A DNA stretch of 64,000 bases, taken from assembly GCF_001183985.1 (NCBI RefSeq), contig NZ_LFZW01000001.1, positions 3,214,059 to 3,278,058 of the forward strand. Direction: 5' to 3'. The DNA is from Peribacillus loiseleuriae. GTDB lineage: Bacteria; Bacillota; Bacilli; Bacillales; DSM-1321. Numbering within the stretch: the first letter of the stretch is position 1; each line of letters begins with the position of its first letter. The notes beneath the pieces were generated by a model. It was not told the DNA's origin. It did no database searches and worked only from the letters and a program-made list of their open reading frames with translations. The translations under genes were made by a program, and so were the position numbers. Below are positions 25,951 to 35,824 of the stretch, piece by piece.

Positions 25951-26306
25951 TTTGGTTAATAGGACTAGGTGGTTCATTAGGTGCTACTGCTAGATTTTTA
26001 TTAGGCAGTTTTATTACGAACAAAGCTCAAAGAGTGCATCCATTCCCAATCGGTACTTGGATTATTAATATTACAGGCTCATTTTTACTTGGAATTATTG
26101 CCGGTCTTCATCAGACAAATCAAATCAGTGATTGGGTATGGGGGTTTTTGGGGGTTGGTTTCTGTGGTGCATATACAACCTTTTCTACCTTTGGACATGA
26201 AACCATAACGTTAATCCAAACGAATAAAATAAAATTAGCAATCATTTATGTATTAACTTCAGTCATAATAGGTGGTATTTCAGCATGGGCTGGTCTAGTT
26301 ATTTAA
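25947..26306 (+). CDS. crcB: fluoride exporter CrcB/Fluc, second subunit
   Basis: 119 residues with four membrane segments. Motifs GLGGSLGATARFLLG, GTWIINITGSFLLGI and GVGFCGAYTTFSTFGHE match the Fluc family. Its ATG overlaps the stop of the first crcB gene (ATGA), so the two are translated together and probably assemble as a heterodimer. The preceding gene ends with AAAGGAGATG, which is the ribosome binding site. Confers fluoride resistance in other bacteria; not tested here. Confidence 0.92.
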   Translation: MIWLIGLGGSLGATARFLLGSFITNKAQRVHPFPIGTWIINITGSFLLGIIAGLHQTNQISDWVWGFLGVGFCGAYTTFSTFGHETITLIQTNKIKLAIIYVLTSVIIGGISAWAGLVI

Positions 26307-26390
26307 AGAAAGAAACGTATCTATTAGGATTCACTAAACCAGCTGTAAAGTGACAATAAAGTTATTTAATTTTACAACCTCAAACACGAA

Positions 26391-26420
26391 TAACCCCGTT
26401 CTGATTTTAGGATGGGGTTA
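26391..26420. terminator. weak terminator-like hairpin
   Basis: TAACCCC and GGGGTTA form a 7-bp stem with a 16-base loop between the convergent crcB pair and the LysR gene. The following run is AAAATAAAG rather than T-rich, so its strength is doubtful. Confidence 0.4.
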
Positions 26421-26536
26421 AAATAAAGTTGGTTACTTTTTAAATGTAAAATCTTCACTACGCTTAATCATATAACAATAAAATCATATAAATCTAAGTG
26501 TTCTTCAACCTTATTCAAGAAAAGCACCATTTTCGC

Positions 26537-27451
26537 TCAACAAGTAGTCTCCGCACATGACCAGTCTCTTGCATGTTTCAAAGTAATATCGATAAACATT
26601 GATAAAGCTGGGGAAATCCACTTGTTTTTGTGATAAGCGACTTGGGAGAAAATCTGTTTAAAGCCACCAACACAGGGAATTATTTTTAACCTTCCTTCCT
26701 TGATTTCATCATTTACTGTCATTAAAGGTAAACAAGCCATACCAAGCCCACTCATTACACAACGTTTCATCGCTTCTATACTCCAAAGCTCCATCGTGTG
26801 GGAAGGTACGATCCCCCGTTCTCCGAGGTATTTTTCAAACATCGTTCGATAACTGCATTCTTTCTCGTTCGCAATCAAACACTCGCTTATCTTTTGATTT
26901 TCGTAGCTTTTATCTAAATTATTCAGCGAACAGTCAGGACTTCCAACAAGGACAATAGGTTCGTCTAATAACGAATGGACGATTAAATCTGAATCCTGCA
27001 ACTGTGGCAACATGACAAATGCAATATCTGCACTACCATTAAATATTGCTCTCTTGTTATCTCCACAGGTGGCGTTACTTAAACTGATGCTTACATGAGG
27101 AAACTTCTTTCTATATTCTCTTAATATTGGTTCTAGGCGATATACCGTTAGTGATTCCGGAGCCGCAATCTTTAACTCCCCTCTCATATCCTCTCCATCA
27201 CTGGTAATGCTTTCGATCTTTCCATAGGTATCTAAAATCTCTTGAGTATAGGGCAACAACTTCTTGCCAATATCAGTCAATCTTATCTTTCGGCCCATCC
27301 GATCAAACAGAGGTGCGCCTAAATGTTCTTCAAGCGCCTGAATATGAGAAGTCACCGTGGATTGAGTGTAACCTAAATGTTCTGCTGCTTGTGTGAAGCT
27401 ACCCGTTTCAATGACCTTGTTAAACGTAACAAAATGGCGTATTTCCATCAT
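26537..27451 (-). CDS. LysR-family transcriptional regulator
   Basis: 304 residues. The N-terminal winged helix-turn-helix is typical: FVTFNKVIETGSFTQAAEHL, GYTQSTVTSHIQALEEHLG and LFDRMGRKIRLTDIG. A type 2 periplasmic-binding-like effector domain follows from about residue 90 (MRGELKIAAPESLTVYRL). It includes NEKECSYRTMFEKYL, also seen in the CzcR/YwbI group. AAAGG lies eight bases before the start. It is divergent from a hotdog-like gene 131 bases away and is likely to regulate it and itself; the inducer is unknown. Confidence 0.88.
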   Translation of the reverse strand: MMEIRHFVTFNKVIETGSFTQAAEHLGYTQSTVTSHIQALEEHLGAPLFDRMGRKIRLTDIGKKLLPYTQEILDTYGKIESITSDGEDMRGELKIAAPESLTVYRLEPILREYRKKFPHVSISLSNATCGDNKRAIFNGSADIAFVMLPQLQDSDLIVHSLLDEPIVLVGSPDCSLNNLDKSYENQKISECLIANEKECSYRTMFEKYLGERGIVPSHTMELWSIEAMKRCVMSGLGMACLPLMTVNDEIKEGRLKIIPCVGGFKQIFSQVAYHKNKWISPALSMFIDITLKHARDWSCAETTC

Positions 27452-27582
27452 TTCACCAACCTTTATTTTACTCTTACTTCTATAGTATCAAAAAAATCAA
27501 TGGATAACTTCATAAACTTCAATTTTACTAATAATCAGGTACGAGTTAATGTTAAGAAAAATAGAAAACAGGAGGATACATA

Positions 27583-27945
27583 TTGGATGCCCTTAGAATC
27601 GAAATTGTTGAAGTGTCAAATGAGAAGGTAGTCGCCCGATGCCCGTTCATGATGCAACCAGACAACACTTTGGACAGCTTCATGGGGAGCTTCAATAGTG
27701 AAACTGTGGCAAGTGTAGGAAGTTGGAATCTCTTGGATATGGAGAATGAATATGCAATTGGATTGGAGATCAGTGCCAATCACATTCGTGGAGAGAGTGA
27801 AGGAACTGTAAAAGCTACTGGTTTTCCCATCCACAAAACAACCATGGTTTGGGAAATTCAAATTACAGATGAGAATGATAAGCCTATCTGTTTTTCTAGA
27901 TGTACAACGGCTGTCAACAAAAGGATAAAGAAAAATAATTCATAA
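27583..27945 (+). CDS. hotdog-fold-like protein, possible thioesterase relative
   Basis: 120 residues starting from a TTG (MDALRIEIVEVSNEKVVARC) seven bases after AGGAGG. The order of elements, VVARCPFMMQPDN, a helix (SETVASVGSWNLLDM), then AIGLEISANHIRGESEGTVKA, KTTMVWEIQIT and ICFSRCTTAV, resembles PaaI/YdiI-type hotdog thioesterases. However, the HGG motif expected before the helix is replaced by FMGSFNSE, so catalysis is doubtful. It is divergent from a LysR gene. I am confident it is a gene and moderately confident of the fold; the substrate is unknown. Confidence 0.6.
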   Translation: MDALRIEIVEVSNEKVVARCPFMMQPDNTLDSFMGSFNSETVASVGSWNLLDMENEYAIGLEISANHIRGESEGTVKATGFPIHKTTMVWEIQITDENDKPICFSRCTTAVNKRIKKNNS

Positions 27946-28112
27946 ATAGTTCAACTAGTAATACAACAACTTTAAACCAATATTTTAAGTTGACCCGTAC
28001 TCTGTTAAACATTGTTGTTGATTTCAGTAGGTAAAGTAGATTAATTCAATATTTCCATTACAAAAAGATAAATAGTATATCTTTTTATAAACACAATTGG
28101 GGGAGTTAATAA

Positions 28113-28607
28113 ATGATTACGGTTTACGATGATAGGTATAAAGAAAAAGTCATTAAATTAATATTGCATGTACAGAATGTGGAGTATGAAGTGGGTATTC
28201 GTGTCGAAGAACAGCCAGATATTCTAGACATCCAATCGAATTATATATATGACGGTGGTAACTTTTGGGTAGCGTTAAATGATAACGGAGAGGTTGTAGG
28301 TTCTATTGGTTTGCAGAAAAAAAACAATGAGGTTGCAGTATTAAAGAAATTTTTCGTTTATAAAGATTACCGTGGTAAAGAGGTTGGGATAGGAACAGGT
28401 CTTTATGAAACATTACTTGTTTTTGCGAAGAAACAAGGGTTTACTAAGGTAATTTTGGATACTCCATCCAAAGCTACTAGGTCACATCGTTTCTATAAAA
28501 AAGTTGGATTTAAGGAGATTGTCAAAGAGGATTTGCCGATTAAATATGACTACCCTGATAGAGATTCACTTATTTTTGAATTAGACCTATCTAAGAAAGA
28601 ATATTGA
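28113..28607 (+). CDS. GNAT-family N-acetyltransferase
   Basis: 164 residues. Middle part WVALNDNGEVVGSIGLQKKN, then VAVLKKFFVYKDYRGKEVGI and GTGLYETLLVFAKKQGF, the acetyl-CoA binding region, and SHRFYKKVGFKEIVKEDLP at the C-terminal motif. Start after GGGGGAGTTAATA. It stands alone between small AT-rich gaps and is not obviously in an operon with the MFS gene 155 bases downstream. Substrate unknown. Confidence 0.85.
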   Translation: MITVYDDRYKEKVIKLILHVQNVEYEVGIRVEEQPDILDIQSNYIYDGGNFWVALNDNGEVVGSIGLQKKNNEVAVLKKFFVYKDYRGKEVGIGTGLYETLLVFAKKQGFTKVILDTPSKATRSHRFYKKVGFKEIVKEDLPIKYDYPDRDSLIFELDLSKKEY

Positions 28608-28762
28608 ACTTTTGAGAATATGTAGTTAGAAACGATTAAATAGCCACCGTGCATCTAAAAAGTCAGAAAAATATTTTAAGTAACTCCTTGGGAATTAGAT
28701 TGCATCTTACACCAAGAATGTAGAACATGATGAAAAAATATCCATAGAATGAGGGTTGAGTT

Positions 28763-30037
28763 TTGAAACGTATACACTATAGCTGGTTTATTCTTACCGT
28801 AACATTTTTCTCCATTATTGTAGCCGGAATTGTCATGTCATCATCAGGGGTTTTCATAAATCCTTTCGAAAATGAATTTGGTTGGGATCGATCTGTTATT
28901 GCACTAGCTTTTGCCATTAGTATGTTTTTATATGGTATATCAGGTCCGTTTATAGCAGCATTACTTGATGTGATTGGCTTAAAGAAAATGATGATTGTTT
29001 CTATGGCAACTTTGCTGACGGGTATCATACTAACCGTCATAATGAATCAATCATGGCAGCTGATCATCATTTGGGGCTTTATTATTGGGCTAGGATCAAG
29101 TCTTTTTTTAACGGTATTAAGTCCATATGTAGCGAATCATTGGTTTGAGAAACGAAGAGGTCTTGCAGTAGGAATATTAACGGCAAGTACAGCGACAGGC
29201 CAATTAATTCTACTTCCTGTCTTAGCAGCTATTATAGAGAATTATTCGTGGCGCCCAGCGATTGGTTTAATGATGATCCTTAGTTTCATTATGCTTATCA
29301 TAATTTTTTTATTTATGAAAAACACACCAAAGGATGTTGGTATTCTTCCATATGGACTTGAAGAGGCAATACAAGAGAGCAATGAAGGACTAAAGGAAAA
29401 TCCTATTGTTATCGCCTTCAATGGTTTATTCGAAGCTGTGAAAGTAAAGGAATTTTGGTTATTAGCTGGTAGTTTCTTTATTTGTGGGCTTTCAACGAGT
29501 GGTTTAATTGGTACACATTTTGTTTCTTACTGTATTAGTTTTGGAGTACCTTTAGTTACAGCAGCTTCGATTCTTTCGTTTATGGGAATCTTTAATCTAG
29601 TAGGAACAACTCTATCCGGTTGGCTGTCAGATCGATTCGATAATCGATGGCTATTATTTTGGTACTACGGTTTAAGAGCGGTTTCTCTTGTATTTCTTCC
29701 CTATGCATTAAATGAAGGTTCCATTACTATGCTAGTTATCTTTACTGTGTTTTATGGATTAGATTGGATTGCAACTGTTCCACCAACGATTAGTATCTCA
29801 AGACAAATCTTCGGCATCAATAAAAGTGGAATAGTTTATGGTTGGATTTATGCATTCCATCAGGCAGGCGCAGCAGTTGCTGCTTATGGAGGGGGGCTGA
29901 TCTATAAATTTTTCAACACTTACACTTGGGGATTCTTCTTGGCAGGAGTTTTCTGTTTATTAGCAAGCTTATTTGTCATTATTATTAAAAAACAACATTC
30001 AAGTCAATTAACAAAAGAAGGATTAATGAATATATAG
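28763..30037 (+). CDS. MFS transporter (monocarboxylate/oxalate-type)
   Basis: 424 residues, about twelve hydrophobic segments. Starts with a TTG (MKRIHYSWFILTVTFFSII) seven bases after GAGGG. Typical major facilitator features: FGWDRSVIALAFAISMF after segment 1, WFEKRRGLAVGILTASTATG after segment 4 and LSGWLSDRFDNRWLL at the second half repeat. The pattern fits the OxlT/YhjX-like or monocarboxylate porter group. No gene next to it reveals the substrate. Confidence 0.85.
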   Translation: MKRIHYSWFILTVTFFSIIVAGIVMSSSGVFINPFENEFGWDRSVIALAFAISMFLYGISGPFIAALLDVIGLKKMMIVSMATLLTGIILTVIMNQSWQLIIIWGFIIGLGSSLFLTVLSPYVANHWFEKRRGLAVGILTASTATGQLILLPVLAAIIENYSWRPAIGLMMILSFIMLIIIFLFMKNTPKDVGILPYGLEEAIQESNEGLKENPIVIAFNGLFEAVKVKEFWLLAGSFFICGLSTSGLIGTHFVSYCISFGVPLVTAASILSFMGIFNLVGTTLSGWLSDRFDNRWLLFWYYGLRAVSLVFLPYALNEGSITMLVIFTVFYGLDWIATVPPTISISRQIFGINKSGIVYGWIYAFHQAGAAVAAYGGGLIYKFFNTYTWGFFLAGVFCLLASLFVIIIKKQHSSQLTKEGLMNI

Positions 30038-30039
30038 CA

Positions 30040-30496
30040 ATGCATAGAAAGCTAAAACTGATGTATTTACTTTACTCTCACCGCACAGGATTGACAAAGT
30101 TTTTATAGATTCTGGCAAGCAGCCTGTATTCAAGAGAATCTATATTTTAATTACTAAAAGGTGCTGTTCTGGAGTAACTAAAGCCTAATTCCCAGATGCT
30201 AGAAGCCAGAAATCAGGCATTTATATTTGGATTTCCTTAATGTTGTATATCTGCATTTTCCTAACGCTATCTTAATTATCTTTTTCCTTCTTTTACTAAC
30301 CTGCGTCATTAATTTAAGTTCATTTCTTCACATTCTCTTATTATTGACTTGGAAAGAGTACTTATAATATATACAAATACTTCTATATTGTAAATGTAAC
30401 GATTTTATTTGTAATTAAATAACTTTATTGTCGCCTAACATTTCTGTTATAAATCATTTTTCATATTTGACAGCGTTCAGGGGAAATTAAGAAAAG
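30040..30496. other. intergenic interval with a possible terminator
   Basis: ATAGATTCT and AGAATCTAT (30106-30146) form a 9-bp stem with a long loop followed by ATTTT and may end the MFS transcript. The rest is AT-rich with no gene recognised. Confidence 0.4.
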
Positions 30497-30523
30497 ATGG
30501 TGTTAGCAAGGAGGGATAGGTTA

Positions 30524-31057
30524 GTGAAAAAACTATGTTATACAATCCTATTTGTATGGATTGGACTAATAGCCGCAAACTCATACGTCAGTGCTGAGGA
30601 GCTAACGGACTCCAGACAGACTCGGCCTGTTGTAAAAATAGGTAATCCTGCTCCGAATTTTGAATTAACGACGTTATCAGGAGAGCAAATAAAGCTTTCG
30701 GATTATCGAGGCAAAGTCGTAATTCTAAACTTGTGGGCGACATGGTGTCCGCCTTGCAAAGCAGAGATGCCGGAAATGCAAAGTTTTTATGAAAAAAGTC
30801 GTAATTCCGATATTACGCTGTTGTCAGTAAATTTAACAGCTCAAGAAAAAAATGAAAAAGCGGTCGCTGATTTCGTTGCAAACTATCAATTAACATTCCC
30901 GATTTTGTTAGACAAAACAGACACTGTTGGGAAGCTGTACAAAACCATTTCCATCCCAACAAGCTATATTATCGATCGCGAGGGCATCATTAGAGAAAAG
31001 ATCATTGGGCCGATGGATGAAGAGAAATTGGCTATTTTGGCACACGGGGCGAGCTGA
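30524..31057 (+). CDS. TlpA/ResA-like thiol-disulfide oxidoreductase
   Basis: 177 residues. A signal peptide or anchor occupies residues 1-27 (KKLCYTILFVWIGLIAANSY). The thioredoxin fold follows: GNPAPNFELTTLSGEQIKLS, then NLWATWCPPCKAEMPEM with the active-site pair CPPC (ResA itself has CEPC), and the cis-proline region SIPTSYIIDREG. The GTG at 30524 is chosen because GGAGGG lies nearby upstream; an ATG 27 bases earlier lacks one. It acts outside the membrane, probably as a reductant of a specific partner. It is alone here, so the partner cannot be named. Confidence 0.85.
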   Translation: MKKLCYTILFVWIGLIAANSYVSAEELTDSRQTRPVVKIGNPAPNFELTTLSGEQIKLSDYRGKVVILNLWATWCPPCKAEMPEMQSFYEKSRNSDITLLSVNLTAQEKNEKAVADFVANYQLTFPILLDKTDTVGKLYKTISIPTSYIIDREGIIREKIIGPMDEEKLAILAHGAS

Positions 31058-31181
31058 AAAATCTGAAAGCAGTACAAAGAATTTCCCCATTGTTTCGCTG
31101 TGGATAAAGACTACTCGCTGATTTTTCCATATCTTTTGTTCCGACTTCGAAGCAGAATGCCTTCTGTATCCTATGTGGAAG

Positions 31182-31236
31182 AAAAAAACACCTACCTTCA
31201 CAGGTCATTCATTAGACCACTGAAGGCGGGTGTTGC
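31182..31236 (-). terminator. strong terminator downstream of the pyrimidine cluster
   Basis: AACACCCGCCTTCA and TGAAGGTAGGTGTT pair on the minus strand with one mismatch, with an inner GGTC/GACC stem, and are followed by TTTTTTTC. It lies about 240 bases beyond the last gene of the cluster. Confidence 0.75.
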
Positions 31237-31478
31237 ACACGAACGATAAAACGATTTTTCCATGTAATTTTCGATTCTGGATCGAAAATTGCTCATTCCC
31301 GCGCGCAAATCTTGATTCCGACTCGTAATCTTAATCAACTGTACTGGGCTTCCCTACTTTTCCTGATGAGAAGGTCGGATTTGAATGCGTTTTTTCCTAT
31401 TACCCTGATTTTTACTTTGACTTTACATAGCTTTCGAAATAAAAGAGGGAATTCAATCGTTCAATTTATAGATAACAG
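31237..31478. other. non-coding interval after the pyrimidine cluster
   Basis: No gene is recognised. TTTTCGATTCTGGATCGAAAA at 31268-31288 is a near-perfect palindrome that could be a second hairpin. Confidence 0.4.
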
Positions 31479-32723
31479 TTATTCACTCGCCATCTTAATA
31501 GTCGTCCGGTACAACAGTTCCGTTCCTAACGATATGTCCTCAATGGTGGAAAACTCTTTCGGATTATGGCTAATACCATCCTTACAGCGCACGAAGATCA
31601 TTCCATATTCACAAACGTATGACATCGCGAGAGAATCATGAAATGGTCCGCTCATTAAATCAATTGGATTTAAACCGATTTGCTCACTTTCTTCTCTCAT
31701 GACATTCATAATTCTTTCGGAACAATAGCGTGGCTCACTATTGGTATCTTCTGTGATTTTACAAATTAATTGATGCTCCTCTGTGATTTCCGTAATTCTT
31801 GTTCTTAATTGCTTTTCAATTCTATGTCGTCGGTCGATATCAATATCTCTTAAATCGACTGTAAAACTCACCTTCTCTGGGATGATGTTCCGTGAGTCTG
31901 GAAAAATATTCATACTTCCTACAGTACCTACTGTAGGAGCCGAACAATCTGCGCTAGTTAGTTCATTTAGCGCTACAATGATCTTCGCTGCTCCAACAAG
32001 GGCATCCTTTCGCATTGGCATTGGCACTGAGCCGGCATGACCAGCAAAGCCCTCTAATTCTACCGTTAACCATAATGGTCCCGAAATACCCGTAACAATT
32101 CCAACAGGTTTATCCTTCGCTTCCAGAACAGGTCCTTGTTCAATATGCATCTCAAGAAACGCTGCAATCTTTCCTTCTGGATATTCCGACTCCTTTAATT
32201 TAGTAGGGTCACATCCGAAATGAATTAATGCCTCTTTTCTTGTGATTCCATTTTTGTCAGTCCGTTCTAATTCACCGTCTTCTAGTTTCCCTAGTATCCC
32301 TCTGACCCCAAATAACCCCTTATTAAAACGACAACCTTCTTCATCCGAAAACGCTACGACTTCAATGGGCATGCTCGGTACAATGTTTTGCTCCTTCATC
32401 GTTTGAACGACTTCAAGTGCACCAAGTACTCCGATAACACCATCAAATCTTCCGCCATATGGCTGTGAATCGATATGTGAACCTAGCATCAAAATCGGAA
32501 CTTCCGGATTTTCTCCTTCTAATCGGCCAATTAGATTACCGAAATGATCGATTCTTGTCGTTAGTCCAGCTTCCTCCATCCATTGCTTCACTGTCTCGAC
32601 TGCCTGCCGATCCTCGTCTGACAGTGTAAGTCGACAAACTCCCGTCTCGGCAATTTTCCCAATTTGCGAGAGAGCATTTATTTTTTGCTCTAATCGTTTT
32701 TTGTTTATCGTTAAAGTTTGCAT
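31479..32723 (-). CDS. M20-family N-carbamoyl amidohydrolase
   Basis: About 414 residues, peptidase M20 family, allantoate amidohydrolase/beta-ureidopropionase/L-N-carbamoylase group. Metal-binding motifs: MLGSHIDSQPYGGRFDG, AFSDEEGCRF, EMHIEQGPVLE and near the end CKDGISHNPKEFS. The dimerisation domain contains LEGFAGHAGSVPMPMRKDA. In this setting the expected reaction is hydrolysis of N-carbamoyl-beta-alanine to beta-alanine, CO2 and ammonia, which duplicates the nitrilase-type enzyme at the head of the cluster. The start is uncertain: the ATG at 32723 has AAGGAGGTG 15 bases upstream (too far), while an ATG at 32759 touches the stop of the aminotransferase gene but has only a weak site. Confidence 0.88.
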   Translation of the reverse strand: MQTLTINKKRLEQKINALSQIGKIAETGVCRLTLSDEDRQAVETVKQWMEEAGLTTRIDHFGNLIGRLEGENPEVPILMLGSHIDSQPYGGRFDGVIGVLGALEVVQTMKEQNIVPSMPIEVVAFSDEEGCRFNKGLFGVRGILGKLEDGELERTDKNGITRKEALIHFGCDPTKLKESEYPEGKIAAFLEMHIEQGPVLEAKDKPVGIVTGISGPLWLTVELEGFAGHAGSVPMPMRKDALVGAAKIIVALNELTSADCSAPTVGTVGSMNIFPDSRNIIPEKVSFTVDLRDIDIDRRHRIEKQLRTRITEITEEHQLICKITEDTNSEPRYCSERIMNVMREESEQIGLNPIDLMSGPFHDSLAMSYVCEYGMIFVRCKDGISHNPKEFSTIEDISLGTELLYRTTIKMASE

Positions 32724-32760
32724 AACGTCGTACGTCCCACCTCCTTCTAAGAGCGACATT

Positions 32761-34113
32761 CTAAATCGCTTTCAACTCTTCTATTAACGTTTTAATCATA
32801 AATTCTAAATCTTCTTCCGCAATGTTTAATGGTGGAGCTAGGGTTATTACATTGTTATATCCAGCAACCGTGGCTCCATTTTTTCCGATAATGAGTCCTT
32901 TTTGTTTACAGCCTGCAATAACTTTATTGACGAACCCGATTTCTAGTGGTTCTTTCGTTACCTTATCTTTTACAAGTTCAATTCCTACCAACAGACCTTT
33001 TCCTCTTACATCGCCGACAAATGGATGTTCTTCTGTAAGAGATGATAAGCTTTGTTTCAGGCGCTCCCCTAATGTTTTTGATCTTTCATATAATTTTTCA
33101 TCATCCATCATTTCAAGGTTCTTTAAGGCAAGAGCACATGCTGCAGGATTCCCCCCAAAAGTATTAACATGGCGAAAATAATCGTATTCTTCTGAGCCCT
33201 TAAACGCCTCATAGATTTCCTTTTTCACGGCAGTCGCTGATAATGGGAGATAGGCACTTGTAATCCCTTTGGCCATTGTAATAATATCCGGTTGGACGCC
33301 GTAATTCATGAAGCCAAATGGTTTCCCTGTACGACCAAATCCGCAGATTACCTCATCTACAATTAGTAAGGCGCCATGCTTTTCACAAACCTCTTTGACT
33401 CCTGCCATATAGCCATCAGGTGGGACTAAAATGCCGCCCCCCGTAATGATCGGTTCCATGATAACACCAGCGATTGTTTCGCTTAACTCCCATGTCATCA
33501 CGCGATCAATATCTTTCACGGACTCCAATTCTGTAGGTGTACAGTCTGCATCGTCTTTAGAACGATATGAATCTGGCGGTGCAACATGGATGAATCCAGG
33601 AGCCAACGGTTCATATTTATATTTGCGTTGCGCTTGACCTGTTGCCGCTAACGAGCCCATTGAATTCCCATGATAGGCTCGATACCTAGAAATAAATTTG
33701 TAACGAGCATGATCGCCTTTTTGTTGATGATACTGTCTCGCTAATTTAAATGCCGTTTCATTTGCTTCTGATCCGCTATTGGAAAAAAATATGACATATT
33801 CGCCATCTAACATTTCGTTTAGCTTCTCTGCTAATTTAATGGCTGGAGTATGACTCTGAGTAAGTGGAAAATAAGCCATTTCTTTTAACTGTTCATAAGC
33901 AGCGTCAGCGAGTTCCGTTCTTCCATAGCCAATATTTACACACCATAAACCCGACATAGCATCTAAATAGCGTTTGCCAGTGTGATCCGTTATCCAAGAG
34001 CCTTCCGCTTTTTCAATAACCATTGTAGCGTCAGGGCTATAGGGCTTCATTGCATGCCAAACATATTCTTGATCCAGCGCTTGGATATCTTCACTTTGCT
34101 TAATATTCGCCAT
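32761..34113 (-). CDS. class III aminotransferase (beta-alanine/omega-amino acid type)
   Basis: 450 residues, PLP enzyme of fold type I. Start MANIKQSEDIQALDQEYVWH; PLP contact FFSNSGSEANETAFKLARQY; Asp in LLIVDEVICGFGRTGK; PLP lysine in IITMAKGITSAYLPLSA. Closest in kind to beta-alanine-pyruvate or taurine-pyruvate aminotransferases. Between the amidohydrolase and a malonate-semialdehyde-type dehydrogenase it most likely converts beta-alanine and 3-aminoisobutyrate to their semialdehydes. The ATG at 34113 is six bases after GAGAGGTGG; a frame open to 34143 overlaps the upstream gene and is rejected. Confidence 0.9.
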   Translation of the reverse strand: MANIKQSEDIQALDQEYVWHAMKPYSPDATMVIEKAEGSWITDHTGKRYLDAMSGLWCVNIGYGRTELADAAYEQLKEMAYFPLTQSHTPAIKLAEKLNEMLDGEYVIFFSNSGSEANETAFKLARQYHQQKGDHARYKFISRYRAYHGNSMGSLAATGQAQRKYKYEPLAPGFIHVAPPDSYRSKDDADCTPTELESVKDIDRVMTWELSETIAGVIMEPIITGGGILVPPDGYMAGVKEVCEKHGALLIVDEVICGFGRTGKPFGFMNYGVQPDIITMAKGITSAYLPLSATAVKKEIYEAFKGSEEYDYFRHVNTFGGNPAACALALKNLEMMDDEKLYERSKTLGERLKQSLSSLTEEHPFVGDVRGKGLLVGIELVKDKVTKEPLEIGFVNKVIAGCKQKGLIIGKNGATVAGYNNVITLAPPLNIAEEDLEFMIKTLIEELKAI

Positions 34114-34132
34114 TTTGTTCCACCTCTCACAT

Positions 34133-35599
34133 TTAATAGTCATATCTAGACGTAATCATCTTTTTTTGCGTATAAAAGTTTACACCATCTTTTCCATTCA
34201 CATGCAGATCTCCATAAAAGGAATCCTTCCATCCGGAAAACGGGAAAAAGGCCATCGTGGCTGGTACACCCACATTAATCCCTAACATGCCTGCATCTGC
34301 TTCTTCTCTAAATTTTCTAATGGTTTTTGCATCTTTCGTATAGATTGTTGCACCGTTCCCATAGCGAGACTTGCGAATGTATTCAAGCCCCTCATCTAAA
34401 TCCTTTGCCCGTAATAAACTGAGAACGGGTGCGAAGATTTCATCCTTTGCAATCGTCATTTCGGGGGTAACATGGTCAAATATAGTCGGACCTAAGAAAT
34501 TTCCTTCCTCCATTTCAGCCATTTCTTTTCGACCGTCTCGGACTAAAGATGCTCCTTCCTTTAAACCTATTTTGATATAATGCAATGCCTTCTCACGATG
34601 AGAGTCTCTAATAACTGGTGTTAGTAATACTTCTTCATCTAACCCGTTTCCGATCATTAACTCATCTGCTTTCTGCTTTAGCAGATTAACAAACTCGTCA
34701 CCGTTTCCTACAACGACGACCGCACTACAAGCCATACATCGCTGACCTGCACTGCCATAAGCAGAGCTGATAATATTCGCTACCGCCTTTTCAATATTCG
34801 CGTCTGGCATAACAATATGATGATTTTTCGCACCAGATAGAGCTTGAACACGTTTTCCATTTGCCGCTGCCCGCTTATATACATATTTAGCAACTGGCTG
34901 GGAGCCAACGAACGAAATTGCTTTTATATCTTTATGTTCTAATAGCCCATTTACAACGTCGTGTCCACCATGAACGATATTTAAAACTCCCTTTGGAGCT
35001 CCTGCTTGAGTAAATAGTTCAACGAGCTCATTTGCCAAAATCGGCGTACGTTCAGAAGGCTTCAGCACAAATGTGTTCCCACAGGCAATTGCCAATGGAA
35101 ACATCCAAGTAGGAACCATCATCGGAAAGTTAAACGGTGTTATTCCGCCAACAACACCAAGCGGATATCGGAACATCTCTGAATCAATCTCTTCAGCAAT
35201 ATTGGATAACGTTTCCCCCATCATTAAGGTTGGAGCACCTGCTGCAAATTCTACACATTCAATCCCTCTTTGCACTTCACCATACGCTTCCTTGTATGCT
35301 TTTCCGTTCTCTTCCACAACAAGTCTGGCTAGTTTTTCATGATTCTCTGTTAAAAGATAATGATATTTATATAAAATTCTCGCCCGTTTTGGTACAGGCG
35401 TATTTTTCCAAGTCTTAAATGCTTCATCAGCAGCACGTACCGCTTGATCGACATCTTCTTTTGAGGAAATAGGAACTCTTACTAATGTTTCTCCAGTCGC
35501 TGGGTTTGGTACAACAGCTGTTTCCGTACTTCTTGCCTCTACCCATTCTCCATTAATATAATTTTTTAAAACTATTGTTTCTTTTTTGATTTCTGTCAT
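34133..35599 (-). CDS. mmsA: CoA-acylating (methyl)malonate-semialdehyde dehydrogenase
   Basis: 488 residues, aldehyde dehydrogenase superfamily, MmsA/IolA group. Oxidises malonate semialdehyde to acetyl-CoA, or methylmalonate semialdehyde to propionyl-CoA, with CO2 release. Motifs: [61 protein letters not shown] and the catalytic cysteine in [12 protein letters not shown]. The C-terminus [16 protein letters not shown] is typical of MmsA. Ribosome binding site GAAAGGAAGGC. It starts the distal block of the pyrimidine cluster after a repeat-A element and supplies the last step of the path. No inositol genes are near, arguing against an iolA role. Confidence 0.92.
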   Translation of the reverse strand: MTEIKKETIVLKNYINGEWVEARSTETAVVPNPATGETLVRVPISSKEDVDQAVRAADEAFKTWKNTPVPKRARILYKYHYLLTENHEKLARLVVEENGKAYKEAYGEVQRGIECVEFAAGAPTLMMGETLSNIAEEIDSEMFRYPLGVVGGITPFNFPMMVPTWMFPLAIACGNTFVLKPSERTPILANELVELFTQAGAPKGVLNIVHGGHDVVNGLLEHKDIKAISFVGSQPVAKYVYKRAAANGKRVQALSGAKNHHIVMPDANIEKAVANIISSAYGSAGQRCMACSAVVVVGNGDEFVNLLKQKADELMIGNGLDEEVLLTPVIRDSHREKALHYIKIGLKEGASLVRDGRKEMAEMEEGNFLGPTIFDHVTPEMTIAKDEIFAPVLSLLRAKDLDEGLEYIRKSRYGNGATIYTKDAKTIRKFREEADAGMLGINVGVPATMAFFPFSGWKDSFYGDLHVNGKDGVNFYTQKKMITSRYDY

Positions 35600-35699
35600 G
35601 AATAAGCAGCCTTCCTTTCATTTGTTTTTTAAAACCGGTATGTGCAAGAAAAGAATATGTTCACTTTCCAAATTCATAAATAGCGGAGCTGTCCCCACG

Positions 35700-35794
35700 A
35701 AAGGGGCAGACCCTACATCTACGATATATTGTTTATCTGACGTATAAATGACACAATATTTTGTGCTTAGAGTGTGAGGTCAGACCCTTTTTAG
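35700..35794. repeat. repeat A, copy 7 (inside the pyrimidine cluster)
   Basis: AAGGGGCAGACCCTACATC at the left and GTGTGAGGTCAGACCCTTTT at the right; the middle contains TGACGTATAAATGACACAAT. The outer arm is weak. It lies between the small 76-residue gene and mmsA, splitting the cluster into two blocks. Confidence 0.65.
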
Positions 35795-35824
35795 ACAACC
35801 ACGTCTTATTCATTAGAAAACAGC

